From contig OX419757.1 in NCBI GenBank assembly GCA_948567375.1, positions 53,379,665 to 53,443,664 on the forward strand: DNA of 64,000 bases. Reading direction: 5' to 3'. A program made the translations under genes and the position numbers. This DNA is from Lunularia cruciata (taxonomy: Eukaryota > Streptophyta > Marchantiopsida > Lunulariales > Lunulariaceae). The notes below the pieces were generated by a model, which was not told the origin of the DNA, did not search any database, and saw only the letters and a list, made by a program, of their open reading frames with translations. Shown here piece by piece: positions 11,050 to 23,129 of the stretch. Positions within the stretch are counted from its first letter, which is position 1, and each line of letters starts with the position of its first letter.

Positions 11050-13530
11050 ATTCTCAACTCTTTCCTCGAAGCCAAACACCTAGCAATAATACCAAGTCAA
11101 CACACTAGAATCTAAATTAGTGGTGCTCATCTTTTCCACTTTCTCTAAAGTGAGGTCCTCACTATCTTAACTATGATTAACTTTAGCTAATCATGACTAA
11201 TGTAGAATCATCCTTTATCTCTATATGAATTATATTTCTCAAGTATTTGTAATACCAAGCTAAATATCATAATACCACACACATGCACAAATGAGTGTTA
11301 CAATAACACTTGTCAAAAGTACAACCTCAAAGTGCTTGACAGAATACTCCATGAACTCCTTAATGCTAGGTTGTAGAATATACTATAAAGTATCACATGT
11401 GCTATAAGAGCTCCATCCTCTTCTTTGGATATCTATGCACCACTACAAGAATCATGGTCTTTGTGGAACTCTAATGTCTACCAAACAACTCACATCAAGT
11501 ACAATGATTTTCTACCTCATATCAATATGAAAAAGAACGTGTGGGATGAAAGCTCTAGATGTGATTATCCTCTTCTTCAATTTCTAAGTTGATATACCAC
11601 ATCCTTCAAGGATTTACTCCTCTATTATAGCCACTACACCTCTAAAGGACCTTTGAATCTAAGAGGAGGATCTTCCAAAGTACGAGGTCTCCATGCTAAA
11701 ATATTCTCCCATACACATAAATAAGGCCTCTCTTTGGGCCATTGATGAGAGTCAACAAGGTCTGAGTGGCACATGTGGCTCTTCCTCTCAGATTATTGTG
11801 AGACTCACTAGTCTCTCCTAGGCCAACTCTATATGTGGACTGATTAAGCCGTTCAATCCCAACTTGAGAAGAAGCTCTCCTTTTAAAGTGATGCTCTTCT
11901 ATTTTGAGTTCCAACATCTATAGGTAGAAACCTCCAAGGTGTATTTTAAATTCTCATTCTCCAACCACTTGGTAGCTTCCTCATGAGCTACAATATATGC
12001 CTCCTTAAGAGCATTTACCAAGGCCTAGTCTCAAAATAAATATACTTTGGGTCCTCTCCAAAATCTCCATAGTAATTGTAAACTCATGTAATAGATCTCT
12101 TCAAGTCTTAACCCCCTGCCATAAGATCTCTATCTCTAACAAGTGCATCAAACTTTGCCAACTTCTCAACTCTTGTACTAACAAGTTTATCCAACTATGC
12201 AAGTCTCTCAACTCAAGGTCTATACTAAGGTCTATACTCATTTTCCTTCTCCCAAATCACCCTAACCAATTTCTGTGATCTCCCATGAGTAGTGCACTCT
12301 TCATAACACAAATGCACCTCTCTCTTTGTAAGGTTTGTTTCACTATCCATCAAAATATGCTCCTCTTACCATAATTGCTCCTCCCTCTCTACTAGTATCT
12401 TCTCTCTAGTCTTCACCATAAACTCCAATTCAAGTAGTCTCTCTTTCTCAATCAGAAGTTGCTCCTCTAAAGGTATATTACACCCCTCCACATCTGCCCT
12501 ACACTCCTTTGCATTTGCCATTGCATGAAAACTCACATGATGAGACATATAGTTTGGTTGTGATGGTGGCTCAACATCTTCTCTCCCTCCATGCTCATGT
12601 TCATCTTGCTCAAAATCTCTTCTCCTCTCTTCATCATGTTCCTCCAAGTGGTCACCAAGAATACATGCTATAAAAAATTAATGAATATAATCAAACTCCA
12701 TTATGGTTACATGAAGTAATGTGCACTAAGTATAAGCAACACTCAAACTCCACAATGAATCCACCAAGAAAGAAATAAATAATAAATGTTTACTCAATAG
12801 TGTTGAAATTGAAACTCATTCAAAGAATGGGATCCCTCATATATGAAAAGCAAAGTAGATGCATTTAAACTCTCACTCATCCTGATATGTATTGTCATCC
12901 AAGCCACCTTCAAGGACATAAACCTCCTCAAGTGGTAAACCAAGGCCATATACAAGCTCATCCTCACACACTAATCCTTTCTCCATAAACAAGTGAGTGA
13001 GAATTTGCCCTACATGAGTAAAAAAAAACAGTCTACCATTTGCATTGGCAATTTGCCTCTGAAGTACAACTAACTCTGCCTCAATAGCAAGTAGTATGAG
13101 CTCTGCCTAGTCATAATCAATACCCAGAGATGGAGATAGTTTAATCTACTCCATGAGAACAATATTCCTAAGTACAACTTGGATACATCAAGAAGGGATA
13201 AGAAATGAACACAATAATTAGAAGAAAGGACAAAATGCAGAATATGCACATTGTCTAGCTACATATCTCTTATTGTGTTATCTCTAGTAGGAAACCAATC
13301 TACAACCATTCTTTGTGGAATTGTTTTCCTCCTTGGAGTGCTACTCCTAGGCAAACAAAAGGCTTCTATGATAATATCAACATTGAGCTCCAACTCTCTT
13401 CCTCTCACTCTTCTATTGTATGTTTCCTTATCTTGCATGCTTGCAAATTCCATGCATAAGGGTACTTGCACAACGTTTATCAAACACAATATCAATATCT
13501 AAAATATAAATGTATAGTCAACTAGTTTGA
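11050..13530 (-). pseudogene. Decayed coding region of unknown family, coiled-coil-rich C-terminal part
   Basis: On the minus strand, 13495-13259 reads MEFASMQDKETYNRRVRGRE followed by a segment ending QRMVVDWFPTRDNTIRDM. After gaps, about 13060-12870 reads MEKGLVCEDELVYGLGLPLE and related residues, and 12647-12366 is a charged Glu/Arg-rich stretch (EEHDEERRRDFEQDEHEHGG, then heptad-like LIEKERLLELEFMVKTREK). Further charged fragments lie at 12330-11700 (MLELKIEEHHFKRR). Stops and frameshifts are frequent. I do not recognise the family. It may be an accessory or gag-like gene of a mobile element; it ends just before the gypsy-2 LTR. Confidence 0.35.
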
Positions 13531-13746
13531 TTTGATTAGATAGAGTAACAACACACAAAGGTAACAAGTACTATGGGTTTTTCAACCCTATCGCAAGTGT
13601 GATTTGTGTGGCCACAATTGGTTTTTTGTGGAGTGCAAACCATGCTTATAGATTCAAAAGAAGTTTGGCAATGAATTGAAAACAAGTTCTAGATTTCAAT
13701 AGAAGATTAATGCGTGTGCAAAATATTAATACAAGCTATTACTCAC

Positions 13747-13958
13747 ATGAGGCTTGGGATATTTGATCCAAGAGCAATGGCAAGTCCAAGGGAATCCAAC
13801 TCCACTTCCTAAATCTGCTCTACTGCACTTCATATTTGTTCTTTGTCCATCCATGAGGCTTGGGATATTTCATCCAAGAGCAATGGTGAATCCAATAGAA
13901 TCTGCATCCACTTCATAATTCTGATCTACTGCACTTCATATTTGTTCTTTGTCCATCC
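13747..13958. repeat. Tandem duplication, 106-bp unit, two copies
   Basis: ATGAGGCTTGGGATATTT starts at 13747 and again at 13853. Both copies end with TTTGTTCTTTGTCCATCC. The copies differ at several positions, so the duplication is not recent. Confidence 0.85.
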
Positions 13959-14910
13959 AACACCATTTTATAAAGGGCATATAATCAACGAGTGTATGAA
14001 AAGTTATGGACCATAGCACTCCTCTAGTCTCACCTTCTTGATCAAGGTTTCTTTCATAAGTATCTATTCTGCCCAATAAATCAATTGCCAAAGAGTTTAA
14101 AATTTGATGGGTACTTTGATAGAAAGGCTCTAGAGCACTTCAACCCAAGCTACTTCTTTCATCAGTCTAACACTCTCTTTCTCTCATGTCTCTTCTTTCC
14201 TTCTTTCTTGACACTCTCTTTGATCCCTTTGATCCTCCAAATAGCTCCAATCCACTTTCCTTCACCCCAAGGTTCTTGTACTTCCTTTTTCCTCCAAAAA
14301 TTCAGAAATCCCACTCTTATCAAATTGGTTCTTGGTTACCCTAAACTTCCAACATCCTAAATCAAACATACTATTGCAAACAAGTTCAAATGCATTTTGA
14401 TCTACTCCTCCCTAAGATCTTGTACTTTGAAATCTCTAAAATCTACCAATTATCCATTAAACCATTTTTTCTCTCTCTATACTCTCTATCCCAATACTCA
14501 AAATATGTCCCTTGAACTCCCTCCTCTTTTGCTCTTTATCTATACCAAACTCTGTCCCAAAATGAACACTTCTTGAACTTTTCCCAAACTAAACTAAACT
14601 AAACAAATCCTTGAACTAGAACTATGTCCCTTGAACTTCTCTAACTTTCTCTCTATATCTATATACCACAATCTCCCCTCAAATGAACTCTTTTTGAACT
14701 CTTCCTAAACTAAACTAGACAAATCCCAAACTTGGATTGTGTTCCTTGAACTCCCTTCTCTTTCTCTCCTTTATACCTATACCAAACTCTCTCCTAAAAC
14801 TCCAAATAAACTCTTCTTGAACTCTTCAAAACTAAACTAGACAAATCTGAAACTCTGAAGAAAGATTTCACAAAACTCCAAACAAACTCTTCTTGAACTC
14901 GCCTTCAACT
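13959..14910. other. No gene recognised; AT-rich with degenerate repeats
   Basis: From about 14560 the motif AAACTAAACTAGACAAATC and TTGAACTC-type words recur irregularly, a looser version of the 73-bp repeat that follows. The open frame at 14085-14360 shows no recognisable domain. Confidence 0.4.
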
Positions 14911-15069
14911 AAACTAGATGGAATTCCAAACCAAAACTTTGAGGAAAGCTCTCCCAAAACTTCAAATGAACTCTTCCTCAGTTAAACTAGATGGAATTCC
15001 AAACCAAAACTTTGAGGAAAGCTCTCCCAAAACTTCAAACAAACTCTTCCTCAACTAAACTAGATGGAA
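14911..15069. repeat. Tandem repeat, 73-bp unit, two copies plus a partial
   Basis: AAACTAGATGGAA begins at 14911, 14984 and 15057. The two complete copies between these points are nearly identical (CCAAAACTTTGAGGAAAGC in both). The third copy diverges after about 13 bp. Confidence 0.85.
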
Positions 15070-16448
15070 GTCCAAAGTGGTATAACTATACCTGCCTGAA
15101 CTAGAACTAGAACCAATTTGGACAATTCTAAAATCCTAAAGATCTCATATCATAATTGGAGTACAAAAAACACAATTCAAATCAAATAAATTACAAAGAC
15201 AAATATGAATTCAATATGCTCATATTCACAAGTCAAGTCAAGTCAAGTTGATCTATTCAAATAAATTTTCCAATTCCATATATATTTCTTGGGAGGCTGA
15301 AATACATTAGTGTTTTTCATTGCCTTTTGAGCATATATGCTGAAATTTGCAATATTGCATAACTTCTAGTCTCTTCTCTATTCTCCCCATGGTATTTTAC
15401 TATTGGCTCTTAATCATTATCTATTTCTTCAAGTATCTCTAAATCTTCTTCTACCCAATTATCACATCTATTAATGAGAAAGATATGTCAAATAATATAT
15501 ATAATTGCCCATTTTAACATCACTTCATTTCTACTAGGATCATTGAGTTGAACCCTCAATTCCTTCAAAGAATTCCATCTTGCCTTCAACATCTTGATAC
15601 AATGCTAGTTTACCACTCTAGCTTTTGCAAGACATTTGTTGAAAACTTAAACTTCATAAGATCTATCACTGTTTGAAGGAGGGAACCAAGTGACTCATTG
15701 AGACTTAGCCCAAATATTCTAAAAGATATTGTTGCTTGTCAAACAAAGTGCAGTCTCCTCTTGTATTCAAGGCTATCCAAATAGGAGATTTTCTCAAGCA
15801 GGCCATGTCATGGCAAGAGCCAAGCATACCTAGTTCCATTCAAAAAACATGATGTTAGTATTATTATTCTGGAGACGCTCACATAAAATGCTTAATTTGA
15901 TCATCACCTCTAAAATGAAGAACAAAATTTGAACAAATATAGAATTTGAGCAATCAAACAAAGCAATATTCTTACCTCCAACAAAATGAATAATCCTTTG
16001 TTTGTCTACACACACCACTTGATCACTGAAAGAATAATATCCTTTTCTACTAAATAAATCACCCTAAATTCATTGAATGATAAAATACCCAGTCTAGTCT
16101 ATTGTCTAAAGGATATTATTGAATCTAATCTATGGAAATATTTAAATACAAATTTATTACTACAAGACTATTTAATTTGGACTTACAAATATTGCATTTC
16201 AATAGCAAAGTTCCACTATCTTGTTAACAGATGTAGGGGCTTATCATTCTCATCATTTGTCCATTTCTTTATGTTATTTTCCATAAATTCACCCAATTCA
16301 CTCCTTGACTCATTCAAAATGAGTGGGATGTATTTTTATATTTCTTTTTAAAGAAAAGTGCGAGTGCTTGTGCACGGCATTGGAAAGCTTCAAGCCTTCT
16401 TGATCCTCTATAACCTCTCTCTTTGTTTTCTTAAATTCAAAACTTCTT
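15070..16448. other. No gene recognised
   Basis: AT-rich sequence. Short open frames at 15830-16018 (minus) and 16073-16351 (plus) lack recognisable domains. A CAAGTCAAGTCAAGT microrepeat lies near 15235. Confidence 0.4.
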
Positions 16449-16583
16449 GAGAGGAAATCTAATTACACTCACAAAGAAATGCTACTTGCACTTGAGAGGA
16501 AATCTAGTTGCACTCATGAGGAAATGCTTCTCACACTTGAGAGGAAATCTAGTTGCACTCACAAAGAAGTGCTAATCACACTC
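16449..16583. repeat. Tandem repeat, 45-bp unit, three copies
   Basis: GAGAGGAAATCTA recurs at 16449, 16494 and 16539, exactly 45 bp apart, with the remainder (TTGCACTCACAAAGAAATGC and variants) conserved. Confidence 0.85.
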
Positions 16584-16895
16584 GTCTTTGTATTTAAATT
16601 TTGACTTTATGCATGGGCTTTTTTTTAATTTTGTTTTGGATAAGATTTTCAAATCCCACTTGATTTGGTAAAATTAGAGTACATTTAAGACTCATGGAGA
16701 TATATCATAACACTTCATATTTGAAAAACCCATAAATGTTTATGGGTAATTAAAAAATGACCCACAACAATGTTCATATTTAGGGTAGAGCACCCATAAA
16801 TATTTTAGAAAGTGATTTTTTTCTACCAATAGAAGTTTACAAATGTTACTCATAAAAAGTTTTACGTGTTTCTTTGGAACTCAAAAACCTTATAA

Positions 16896-18360
16896 TTGAA
16901 ACTTGAGGCTATTTCCCTAGGTATCAAGGCACTCGTAGGTATCCATCTAGAGTGGGTTATCCTACAAGTGGATGTTGAGAATTATTTTAATAGCATCTCT
17001 TGGGTATCCATCTTTAGTGAGCTTAAGGAGGCCAATGGATCCTTGGCAAGTCTCATTCTCTTTGTGCAGTCATTCTATGGCTCTATTGCTTCCTTTTACT
17101 ACCAACGTTGGTTCATAGGAGAGAGTCACCGTATTGGGGTTGGTTTTTGATACATGATAGGGAGATCCTTTAGGGGGGGACCTTTGTGTGCCATGGATCA
17201 CTTTAGAGCTCTCTTATCTACTACTTTGGCTATGCTAGGTTGTGTATTTCCCTCCTTAATAGACAATACACACATTGTGGGCCTTGTAGATCAGATTAGC
17301 AAGAGATGTGATCACATCACTACCAAGCTACATCCTGTTGGCTTGAGAGTCAAGATGTCAAAGTACAGAGCATGGTCTCCTTCAAGTATCCCTCCCCACC
17401 ATGAGCTTCAAGAGGGGTGTGTCAGATCTATAGATAGACTACGTATTCTTGGAGTGCTAATAGGATTTGAAGATTTTATCACATACTTCTTAGATGTTGC
17501 CCTTGTAGAGAATATTCTCCATATAGATGACCTTCCTCTACTAGGAGATTTGCAAGTGGCATTTGGTATACTCTCCTTTAGTTTTGCCCATCAATTGACT
17601 TACCTTCTCCGCACGGTTCTCCCTTTCTTCACTTTCCTATCATGTTTGATAGGAGGGTTATGGGATTCTTTGGTGATATCATTGGATCAAGGACATTTGA
17701 GTGTGTGATAAGGGATTTGTCACATAGACAAAAATCTCTACTGCTCTCATATAGTATTATCCTATTATCCATGGAGGAGATGGCACCTATAGCATTTTGG
17801 TGTAGTTGGGTTTTCTTGGCACACCTACTTTCCTCACATTTGTGGTTGTTGATAGGCTAGTTTTGGAGACTTATGTGACCAAGGTGGAGGAGGGATCCTT
17901 TTCTCTTCAAGTGTTATTGCGGTAGACAAGAGTCTATCTCCATGGTCTATCTCCATGGGCATAGGAGGACCGTCCATCCTTTGCTTCACTACTGTCAGAT
18001 TGGACAAGAGGTTTGGAATCTTCCTTGATGGAGCAACAATTTCAACATATGCTACATTCTCTCTCGTCCATTCCTTAGGCCACTAGATCACGTCTTTGCT
18101 CTTGCTCTGGCAAGGATGCAAGCTCTTGTATCCTAGCTTGATCATGCATTAGGGCATTCCAACTTGCACTAACCACTTTCTTTATAGCAGTGAGGTTCCT
18201 CCTAAGTTTGGTCCACTCATATGCATCTTTTTTCTCACTTGTGAGTGGAGTTCTACACGAGATGCAGCAATGGTCCATATGACATGGTGTCCTTATGGAG
18301 GATAAAGGGTAGCTACCCATGATGTCATCAAGGATATAGTGTTTGTTATGGCATGAGAGA
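16896..18360 (+). pseudogene. LINE-like reverse transcriptase, 5' part, split by the copia insertion
   Basis: The plus-strand frame reads LEWVILQVDVENYFNSISWV, an RT block with the first catalytic Asp (QVDVENYFN). Further blocks are GGPLCAMDHFRALLSTT and LIDNTHIVGL, the position of the usual (A/F)DDTHI box in these non-LTR elements; the second Asp is Asn here. Downstream are LRILGVLIG, then after a frameshift near 17640 FDRRVMGFFGDIIGSRTFE. Stops at 17148-17150 and later show decay. The sequence stops at 18360, where the copia LTR begins, and resumes at 36248 after the copia element. The 5' end before about 16.9 kb is missing or unrecognisable. Confidence 0.75.
18356..18360 (+). other. 5-bp target site duplication of the copia element (left copy)
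   Basis: AGAGA directly precedes the left LTR and is repeated at 36248-36252 directly after the right LTR. Five bp is the usual Ty1/copia target duplication length. Confidence 0.85.
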
Positions 18361-18598
18361 TAAACAATCCAAATCAAGAATACATAGGAAATGCATGGAG
18401 CATGATTGACACAAGAAAATATGTGGTTCACCTCATTGAGGCTACATCCATAGGAATACATCAATAGCTTTACTGATAATACACAGAATGTGTCCCAAAG
18501 AGCTTCTACCAGCTATCTCATGTAGTAATCCAGCCCTAGCCTAACTCATCATAATCAGATTAACTCAAGTTACTCAAGACTTGAGTTAACTCCTGACA
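18361..18598 (-). repeat. copia 3' LTR (238 bp)
   Basis: Minus-strand sequence from TGTCAGGAGTTAACTC to TTGGATTGTTTA. It has the same length as the 5' LTR with about 88% identity by eye. The outer flank is AGAGA and the inner flank is a G-rich polypurine tract. The last base is A rather than the CA expected for a canonical end. Confidence 0.92.
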
Positions 18599-18610
18599 AT
18601 CTCCCCCCTT
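18599..18610 (-). other. copia polypurine tract
   Basis: Minus strand AAGGGGGGAGAT immediately before the 3' LTR start (TGTCAGG). This is the expected site of plus-strand primer formation. Confidence 0.85.
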
Positions 18611-18769
18611 GACTCATGTCTTGGGGTCCTTAACCTCTATAACCTATATGATTACATTGCAGGAAATCCTAGAAGGAAGCCTAACATAGGTCCCTCTGTA
18701 AACTGGAATTAACTAGAACTAAGTTGTAGCCTAAAAAAGATAGAGTAAAATCATATATAGAGATAACTC

Positions 18770-20660
18770 AATTGCTAGTCTACTCTACTTGTGCCCATAT
18801 GCAACACCTGAAATTTGACACAATGTCTCAAAGAACTTTCCAAAGAAATCACTTTCATAAAAGCATCAACAAGGTTGAGTTTACCGTCAATCTTGACTAG
18901 CTCAATCATTTTATCAAACATAGCTTATCTGAGAAATTGATACCTAATGTCAATGTGCTTCACTCCACTACCTGATTTATAGCTAGATGTAAAGCATTTT
19001 GGCTTTCACAATGAACAGTCCCAATGTCATGAGTCAATCCCATGTCTATGATAAGCCTATCCAACCAAATTGCTTCTTTTGTTGCTTCCGTTGCTGCTAC
19101 ATACTTAGCTTTCTGTAATAGACTGAGCTACGCACTTCTGCAATGTAGATCTCCAGCTTATGCATCCACCTCCAAGTGTGAACACAAACCCAGTCATAGA
19201 TTTCCTCCCATCTATGTCTTGTCTATAATCAACATCTAGATAGAAAATAAGTGATTTGGCATTGTAAGATTTAGCATCAAATACAAGGCCAGAATCCAAT
19301 GTATCCTTGAGATATCTGAGGATCCACTTCACAGCTTCCCAATGTATCCTCCTTGGATTTGACATGTATCTGCTAGTCTTGCCCATAGCTAGAGAAATGT
19401 CAGGCCTAGTGAAAATAATCAAAAACATGAGACTTACCATTGCCTTGTTGTAGGGGTTCTTGGACAATCCTTTCTCCATGGTTCCTATTGGACAAAGAGC
19501 TAATAAAAGCTTGAAGTGAGGAGCTAAAGGAGTCCTCACAGACTTGTAATTCTCCATGTTAAATCTTGCAAGTACCTTTCTAGCATACTTCCCTTGAGTT
19601 AACCATAGCATCACATCCTCCAAGTTTCTTTGGATCTCCATCCCCAAATTCCTCCTTGTAGTACCAAGATCTTTCATTTCATTCGGAACTCAAGAGAGCT
19701 TTGAGCTTATCAACATCAGATCTGTTCCTAACTGCAATAAGCATGTCATCCACATAGTATACAAAATAATGAAGCCAAAGACTTCTTTACTCACCTTTTT
19801 CATTTATACACAGGGATCAAACATACTCTATTTAAATCCTTGTGACCTCATGAAATCATCGAACCGTTTGTTCCACTAACTAGGGGCTTGCTTCAATCCA
19901 TATAAGGATTTTAGCAACCTAGAAACCATATTCTCTTGGCTTTTCTTTACAAAGCCCATGGGCTATATCATGAAGATCACCACATCTAAATTTCCATAAA
20001 GGAAAGTAGTGATAACATCCATTTGATCTAAGATAAGACCAAACAAAGTCACAAGTACACCCAATAAGAGAATAGTAACATACTTAGCAACATAAGAGTA
20101 AACCTCATTGTAATCCACACCTTTTTCTTGTTTGAATCCCTTGGCCACAAACTTGGCCTTGTAGATCTTCATTTCTCTATCAGTGGGGCTATCTTTTGGT
20201 TTGCAAACCTACTTACTGTCCACCAATTGTTGATGTTTTGGAAGCTTCACTAACTCCCAAGTCTTGTTATCAATTAATGATTGCATCTCTCTCTACATTG
20301 CTGCATTCCACTCAAACTTGTCCATCAAAGCTTGAGCCTTATTGTATGAAGAAGGTTCCCCTTCTTCCAAGATCAAAGCCATACCATCATCATCATCAAG
20401 AGAAATATCCTCATATTCTAATTGTGTTGAATCAGTCCATTTTCCAAATTTTTTGGGACCACAAATAGAGCATCCAAGTGTTGTCTTTGTTGATGACTCT
20501 GCTTGACCTTCCTATGTTGATATGTGTTGAGATGCACCAGTCTCTTCACGCTCTTGGGGAAATTGCTCCTTTGTGGGAGTACTTCCTTGTGACTCATCAT
20601 GAAAACCATCATAATTAATCTTCCCTTCAACAATATTTAGAGGAGATTTTCCCATGTTAG
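18770..20660 (-). pseudogene. copia reverse transcriptase and RNase H
   Basis: RT enters at 20172 with KAKFVAKGFKQEKGVDYNEV, the conserved copia RT start. The catalytic box YVDD is at 19756-19745. At 19677-19105 follow LTQGKYARKVLARFNMENY, SLMFLIIFTRPDIS, ILRYLKDTLDSGLVF and the RNase H start (SLIFYLDVDYRQDIDGRKS, where the usual DADW-type Asp/Ala/Asp motif is altered). RNase H ends with VKHIDIRYQF near 18960. Upstream (20633-20418) is the poorly conserved linker after integrase. Several stops and frameshifts interrupt the region. Confidence 0.88.
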
Positions 20661-20699
20661 TATGAGGAGCCCAAGCTTTCTCCTCCTTGGTTGATGACC

Positions 20700-20938
20700 T
20701 AGACTCATTGAACTAAACATCTCTACCTACAATCAATTTACCGGTGAAGGGATCTCACAACCTGTAACCTTTTACCTACTTTGGTAGCCAAGGAAAACAC
20801 ATTTCTTAGATGTAAGATCTAGCTTAGATCTAGTGTCCTTGGGTATGAGAGGATATGCATTATATCCAAAGACTACTAAATGACTATAATCTGCAAACCA
20901 TCTGTGCTTCATCTCAAACAGTATCATGTTATGAATCA
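20700..20938 (-). pseudogene. copia integrase, C-terminal part, downstream of the gypsy-3 insertion
   Basis: DYSHLVVFGYNAYPLIPKDT and KLDLTSKKCVFLGYQS (about 20890-20772) are the conserved copia integrase C-terminal region. The sequence just before it, VIHNMILFEM, joins in frame to the upstream half (NLSPSS, ending near 31408) if gypsy-3 and one copy of the 4-bp duplication are removed. Confidence 0.85.
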
Positions 20939-20942
20939 CACT

Positions 20943-21502
20943 TTTCATGCGTATATACATTGCTACACAACATACATCTCTGTCAACATCATACACTATA
21001 GAACACAACTCACACATAAGTCATACATAGATTCTAAAGTGCCACAATAATCAGATTGTTTACCACTCTCAACTCAACTCAACTCAACTTAGATCAGTAC
21101 TTGATCTATCACTCTACAAATTGCCAACAATTGAGCATTGATTACAATCAAGCCACACCCACTCTAGCTAAGAGAATGCAAGTGACGCTCGCCGGCCTCT
21201 GTCCACCATAGCCAGGAACTCGAAGGCTCAACATTAGAGAAGTGAGCTCTCTAGAGCTGCACTTGGAAAGTATACCCCTAGACTCGAGCTAGGTCTGAAA
21301 CCCTAACGGTCTTGCTGACGGCACACTTGATGGTGCAAATGGTGCAAAGTGACGGTGGGCCCCACTGTGAAGTCAATACCCCAAACACAAAATCTGACCA
21401 TCAGAAAGTAGTCTATGAGAAACTGCTGAAATAACTCTAACTTCTATCATTGGGACTCTAGTGTCCGAGCAATCTAGATGCGATACTACAAATGGCATGA
21501 CA
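20943..21502 (-). repeat. gypsy-3 3' terminal repeat (A2+B2, 560 bp)
   Basis: The minus strand runs from TGTCATGCCATTTGTAG to ACGCATGAAA. It consists of a 453-bp part A2 (21502-21050) and a 107-bp part B2 (21049-20943). The same A+B unit forms the solo LTR at 34082-34635. A CTCAACTCAACTCAACTC microrepeat lies inside. A2 also matches the 5' repeat A1 at 30955-31403. Confidence 0.88.
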
Positions 21503-21610
21503 ACTATCATGCATATATACATCACTACACAACATACATCGTTGTCAACATCATACACTATAGAAGCACAACTCACACATAAGTCATACATAGACTCTAA
21601 AGTGCCACAA
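21503..21610 (-). repeat. gypsy-3 extra repeat segment B1
   Basis: About 108 bp matching B2 (both contain GTGGCACTTTAGA and GTCTATGTATGACTTATGTG-type words) lies between the polypurine tract and A2. The 5' repeat A1 lacks a B segment, so the element reads A1 - internal - B1 - A2 - B2. Confidence 0.85.
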
Positions 21611-21621
21611 TTGCCCCCTTA
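21611..21621 (-). other. gypsy-3 polypurine-tract candidate
   Basis: Minus strand TAAGGGGGCAA directly before B1. A G-run at this position normally marks the start of the 3' LTR, which would place the LTR start at B1 rather than at A2. Confidence 0.65.
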
Positions 21622-21784
21622 GTTGGCGGTTAGGCCCCTCTAACTCCAAATAGCCATCTACTCTAAGTATATGGTATACCCTATAATGGGTAAAGATTAG
21701 GAGGCCAAGTGCTATGGAGCCCCATTGTTAGTCGCTTGTCTGCAATCTATACCATATAAAGAATGAACTAGCTATAGGTCAAGT

Positions 21785-23034
21785 ACATTTAGGACATAAC
21801 TACTATCCCTGAGGAACCACTATGAGTGGAGGAGTCATACATGCCATATGCCATCCTCTCAAACAACTATCACACACTAACATAGTAGTAGCTCCACCAG
21901 AAGAGCCACATAACATACACCTCAAGCCTGCACGTACAAGTGCCAAGCTTGGATCCATAGTACCATCAATGTTTGGGAGGTGATATGGCGCACAATTGCG
22001 CACATGATCTTTCCAAACAACACCATCACGTCCTTCTAACATAAGGACTCCAGATGGAAAAACCTCACACACTCTCAAGATAGTGCGGCTTGTCTAAACA
22101 TCAAGTGTAGTTGGTGCTGTCTGCTAAAGATATACATAGTCGCATGGATGAAATTGACGGATTGAGAGTCTATAACCTCCTCCTCAAATGGTAGCATAGT
22201 GTAAAGTATCCTATGTTGAGTAATTGCCAAGTTCTCAAAGGCCACCGGCATCACTCTCCAAAAGATCTTTGCACGCTGAGAACATGCACTCATCCATACA
22301 TCTAGATCATCCAAGTCCAAGACTATAGTAGCACCTTGATGAATGGCTGCAAGTAAATTTGGATCTTGTCAATATAGTAGAAAGTATGAAGAGAAGGATG
22401 CTAAGTAGGCTTGTCGGCTGAACCGATAGTCCATGGCCAACCAAGGTAATTGGAGATCCCAATCTCCCAAGTTTTCTACAAAATTTTCTACATACTTTTG
22501 CAATCCTCTCTTCAATGTCTGAACCACTCTCTCTGCTAAGCCATCTGCCTTAGGGTGATCTTGGGATGTAGTACGATGATCAATCAAAGCCTTATCACAC
22601 AAGACCTGAAACTCCTCCAAGAACTCTATACCCTGATTAGTCAAAACCTCAATTGGTGCACCAAAATGACTAAGAACTTGATCCAAGAACTAGTAAGCTG
22701 TCCCTTCACTAGACTTGTCAGGAAGTGCCACCAACTCAATCCACTAGGAGAAGTGCTCCACCATCACCAAAACATACCGATGATGTCTCACAATCAACGG
22801 TAAAGGTCCAGCAAAGTCTAAACTCCAACGGTAACCCAATCCCATGATAGGTAATGGGTGTAACTGTGGCATTGGAGCATTGAAGGATGCTCTAACTCGG
22901 TCACAAACCACACATCTGACAACAAACTGTTGTACCTTGGTCTGCATACCGCACCACCAATAATGACTATGGAGTAAGCTATATGTACGCTTTACTCCAA
23001 AATGTCCTAGCTCTTCATGAGCATGACGGACCAA
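21785..23034 (-). pseudogene. gypsy-3 integrase with C-terminal PHD finger
   Basis: The zinc-binding H-H-C-C segment is at 23034-22744 (HAHEELGHFGVKRTYSLLH, then CVVCDRV). The DDE core has SLDFAGPLP (first Asp), LTNQGIEF (second catalytic Asp changed to Asn) and HPKADGLAERVVQTLKRG (Glu) at 22686-22369. The C-terminal region (22078 on) holds RVCEVFPSGVLMLEGRDG and NCAPYHLPN, then at 21919-21785 a PHD-type pattern: CMLC, CDSC, then H and C (GWHMAC) and CPKC, that is C4HC3. Two stop codons fall just before CPKC. Integrases insert the cDNA; PHD fingers commonly read histone H3 tails, so a targeting role is an inference. Confidence 0.85.
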
Positions 23035-23129
23035 CTGTGGTCTTTGAGATGGAGGTGGTACTACTCACACTCTACCATTGTCCCATACACGCAAAGGTGT
23101 CTGCCTTCTAATGTGAACCATCTGGCTCA

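Noticed and set aside
18075..18464. 129-codon minus-strand frame at the LINE/copia boundary
   Set aside because: It crosses the copia LTR edge and is antisense to the LINE; its N-terminal part is translated LTR.
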